From: Panacagrimonas sp052389915
GTDB taxonomy: Bacteria; Pseudomonadota; Gammaproteobacteria; Nevskiales; Nevskiaceae
Direction of reading: 5' to 3'
DNA length: 64,000 nt
NCBI GenBank assembly: GCA_052389915.1
Contig: JBQTHL010000072.1
Location: forward strand, 1 to 64,000
Positions 63,354 to 64,000 of this stretch are shown one piece after another. The translations under genes were made by a program, and so were the position numbers. The notes under the pieces are model-generated. The model ran no database searches. It was not told the origin of the DNA and saw nothing but the letters and a program-made list of their open reading frames with translations. The stretch's first letter is position 1, and the number at the start of each line of letters is the position of its first letter.

Positions 63354-63695
63354 TCAGGGTTTCGGCGGGCGCGGTCGTGAGGCTCTATCCGCGTCGTGGT
63401 TAGTGGATGGCGCGCGACCGTCTGGTGACTGCCGAGACTGTGTGAAAACGCAGAGCGCGATCTAGCGAGGGGGAATTCTGCGCCGGCATTCGCACGAGTC
63501 AGCGCTGAATCTGTGGCGCTTTGCGGACTGTAGCCATCGCCCGCTTTATGGATGGCCACTGAAAAAGCGAGTGACGTCGGCAGGCTGTTGATGAATGGCG
63601 GAGTCGTCCTGTGTGCTCTCCGTCCGTGCCTGCTCAGACCTACACGCCCTCGACGGAGCCGTGTCAAAGTTCCTCGGTACCACCGTGGCGCCCTC
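63354..63695. other. Intergenic region after the yifB-like fragment
   Basis: About 340 bp with no supported gene. The first ~75 bp (to about 63430, GCGCGCGACCGTCTGGTGA) resemble the region just after the intact yifB gene (to about 52140, GGCACGCGACCGTCTAATGA). The remainder holds nothing that I recognise. Confidence 0.55.
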
Positions 63696-64000
63696 TCAAC
63701 GCTTCCGTGCTTTGAACGATTTCAGCCGCTCCCTGAACTCTGGAGAATCTTCGACGACGGCCATGTGCGAGGACACGGAGTCCAGATGCGCCCGCAGGCT
63801 CATCGTGCCTCCTAAACCGTCGTAAACCAGGCGCTTGATCAGCGATACCGCCTGGGGCGGTTGCAGGGCGATACGACACGCCAACTCCAGCGCCCGATCG
63901 AGCGATTGTCCGGCCGGCGCTACATGGTTGACCAGACCGACTCGCAAAGCAGTTTCGGCATCGATCGCGTCTCCGGTCCAGAGCATCTCGAGTGCCCGCG
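63696..64000 (-). CDS. Enoyl-CoA hydratase/isomerase family protein, N-terminus outside window
   Basis: The visible ~101 C-terminal residues (RALEMLWTGDAIDAETALRVGLVNHVAP, RIALQPPQAVSLIKRLVYDGL, EDSPEFRERLKSFKARKR) match the end of crotonase-fold enoyl-CoA hydratases. The frame continues open to the window edge. The crotonase active site lies in the part not seen, so the exact activity (hydratase, isomerase or other) cannot be told. Confidence 0.88.
   Translation of the reverse strand, partial: RALEMLWTGDAIDAETALRVGLVNHVAPAGQSLDRALELACRIALQPPQAVSLIKRLVYDGLGGTMSLRAHLDSVSSHMAVVEDSPEFRERLKSFKARKR

Overview
The window is high-GC bacterial DNA, most likely from a gammaproteobacterium (Steroidobacter/Nevskia/Xanthomonadales-like; this placement is inference). 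The signs are the divergent xseA-guaB pair, ubiK directly before the YifB/ComM-type ATPase, rluF, an AcrB/NodT-type efflux operon, and intergenic hairpins such as GTAGGTCGGGCTTCAGCCC and GGGAATCGGGAATCG.

Layout. 0-9.3 kb: end of an RND efflux operon (pump cut by the window edge, then its outer-membrane factor), a quinone reductase, a YajD-type HNH protein, an MHS transporter and a periplasmic multiheme cytochrome. 9.36-33.0 kb: one long minus-strand block, the most unusual part of the window. In transcription order it encodes a TPR/beta-barrel protein resembling SLAM (type XI secretion), a FecR-domain protein, an 1820-residue lipoprotein of 14 Ig-like repeats, a CHASE2 nucleotide cyclase, a soluble FAD/two-cNMP-domain/4Fe-4S oxidoreductase, a histidine-bearing membrane protein, an FHA-TM-decaheme cytochrome, a lipoprotein with two GlcG/HbpS domains, an outer-membrane barrel candidate and a 1292-residue decaheme cytochrome with a beta-propeller. 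33.3-52.1 kb: mostly housekeeping (acs, transglutaminase, N-formylglutamate amidohydrolase, tRNA-Arg, rluF, YheT hydrolase, MscS channel, xseA, guaB, a Gld-like ABC system, a Na+/H+ antiporter, ubiK, yifB/comM).

52.1-63.4 kb looks like an accessory island: it lies between the intact yifB and a diverged second copy of the yifB 3' end. It carries a DMT transporter broken by a stop codon, TetR, a membrane peroxiredoxin-like protein, two GSTs, a frameshifted FadL-type porin, an AraC regulator facing a Baeyer-Villiger monooxygenase fused to an esterase (also frameshifted), a SnoaL/NTF2-like protein and a double-HTH protein. The window closes on the C-terminus of an enoyl-CoA hydratase.

How the parts may work together (inference): the 9-24 kb genes read like a trans-envelope electron-transfer system. 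A cytosolic NAD(P)H/FAD/Fe-S module would feed a membrane cytochrome, an FHA-linked periplasmic decaheme, and a second decaheme paired with an outer-membrane barrel, with cAMP/cGMP from the CHASE2 cyclase sensed by the cNMP domains. The three genes at 24.6-33.0 kb look like a surface-display operon for a giant lipoprotein. Neither assembly matches a characterised system that I recognise.
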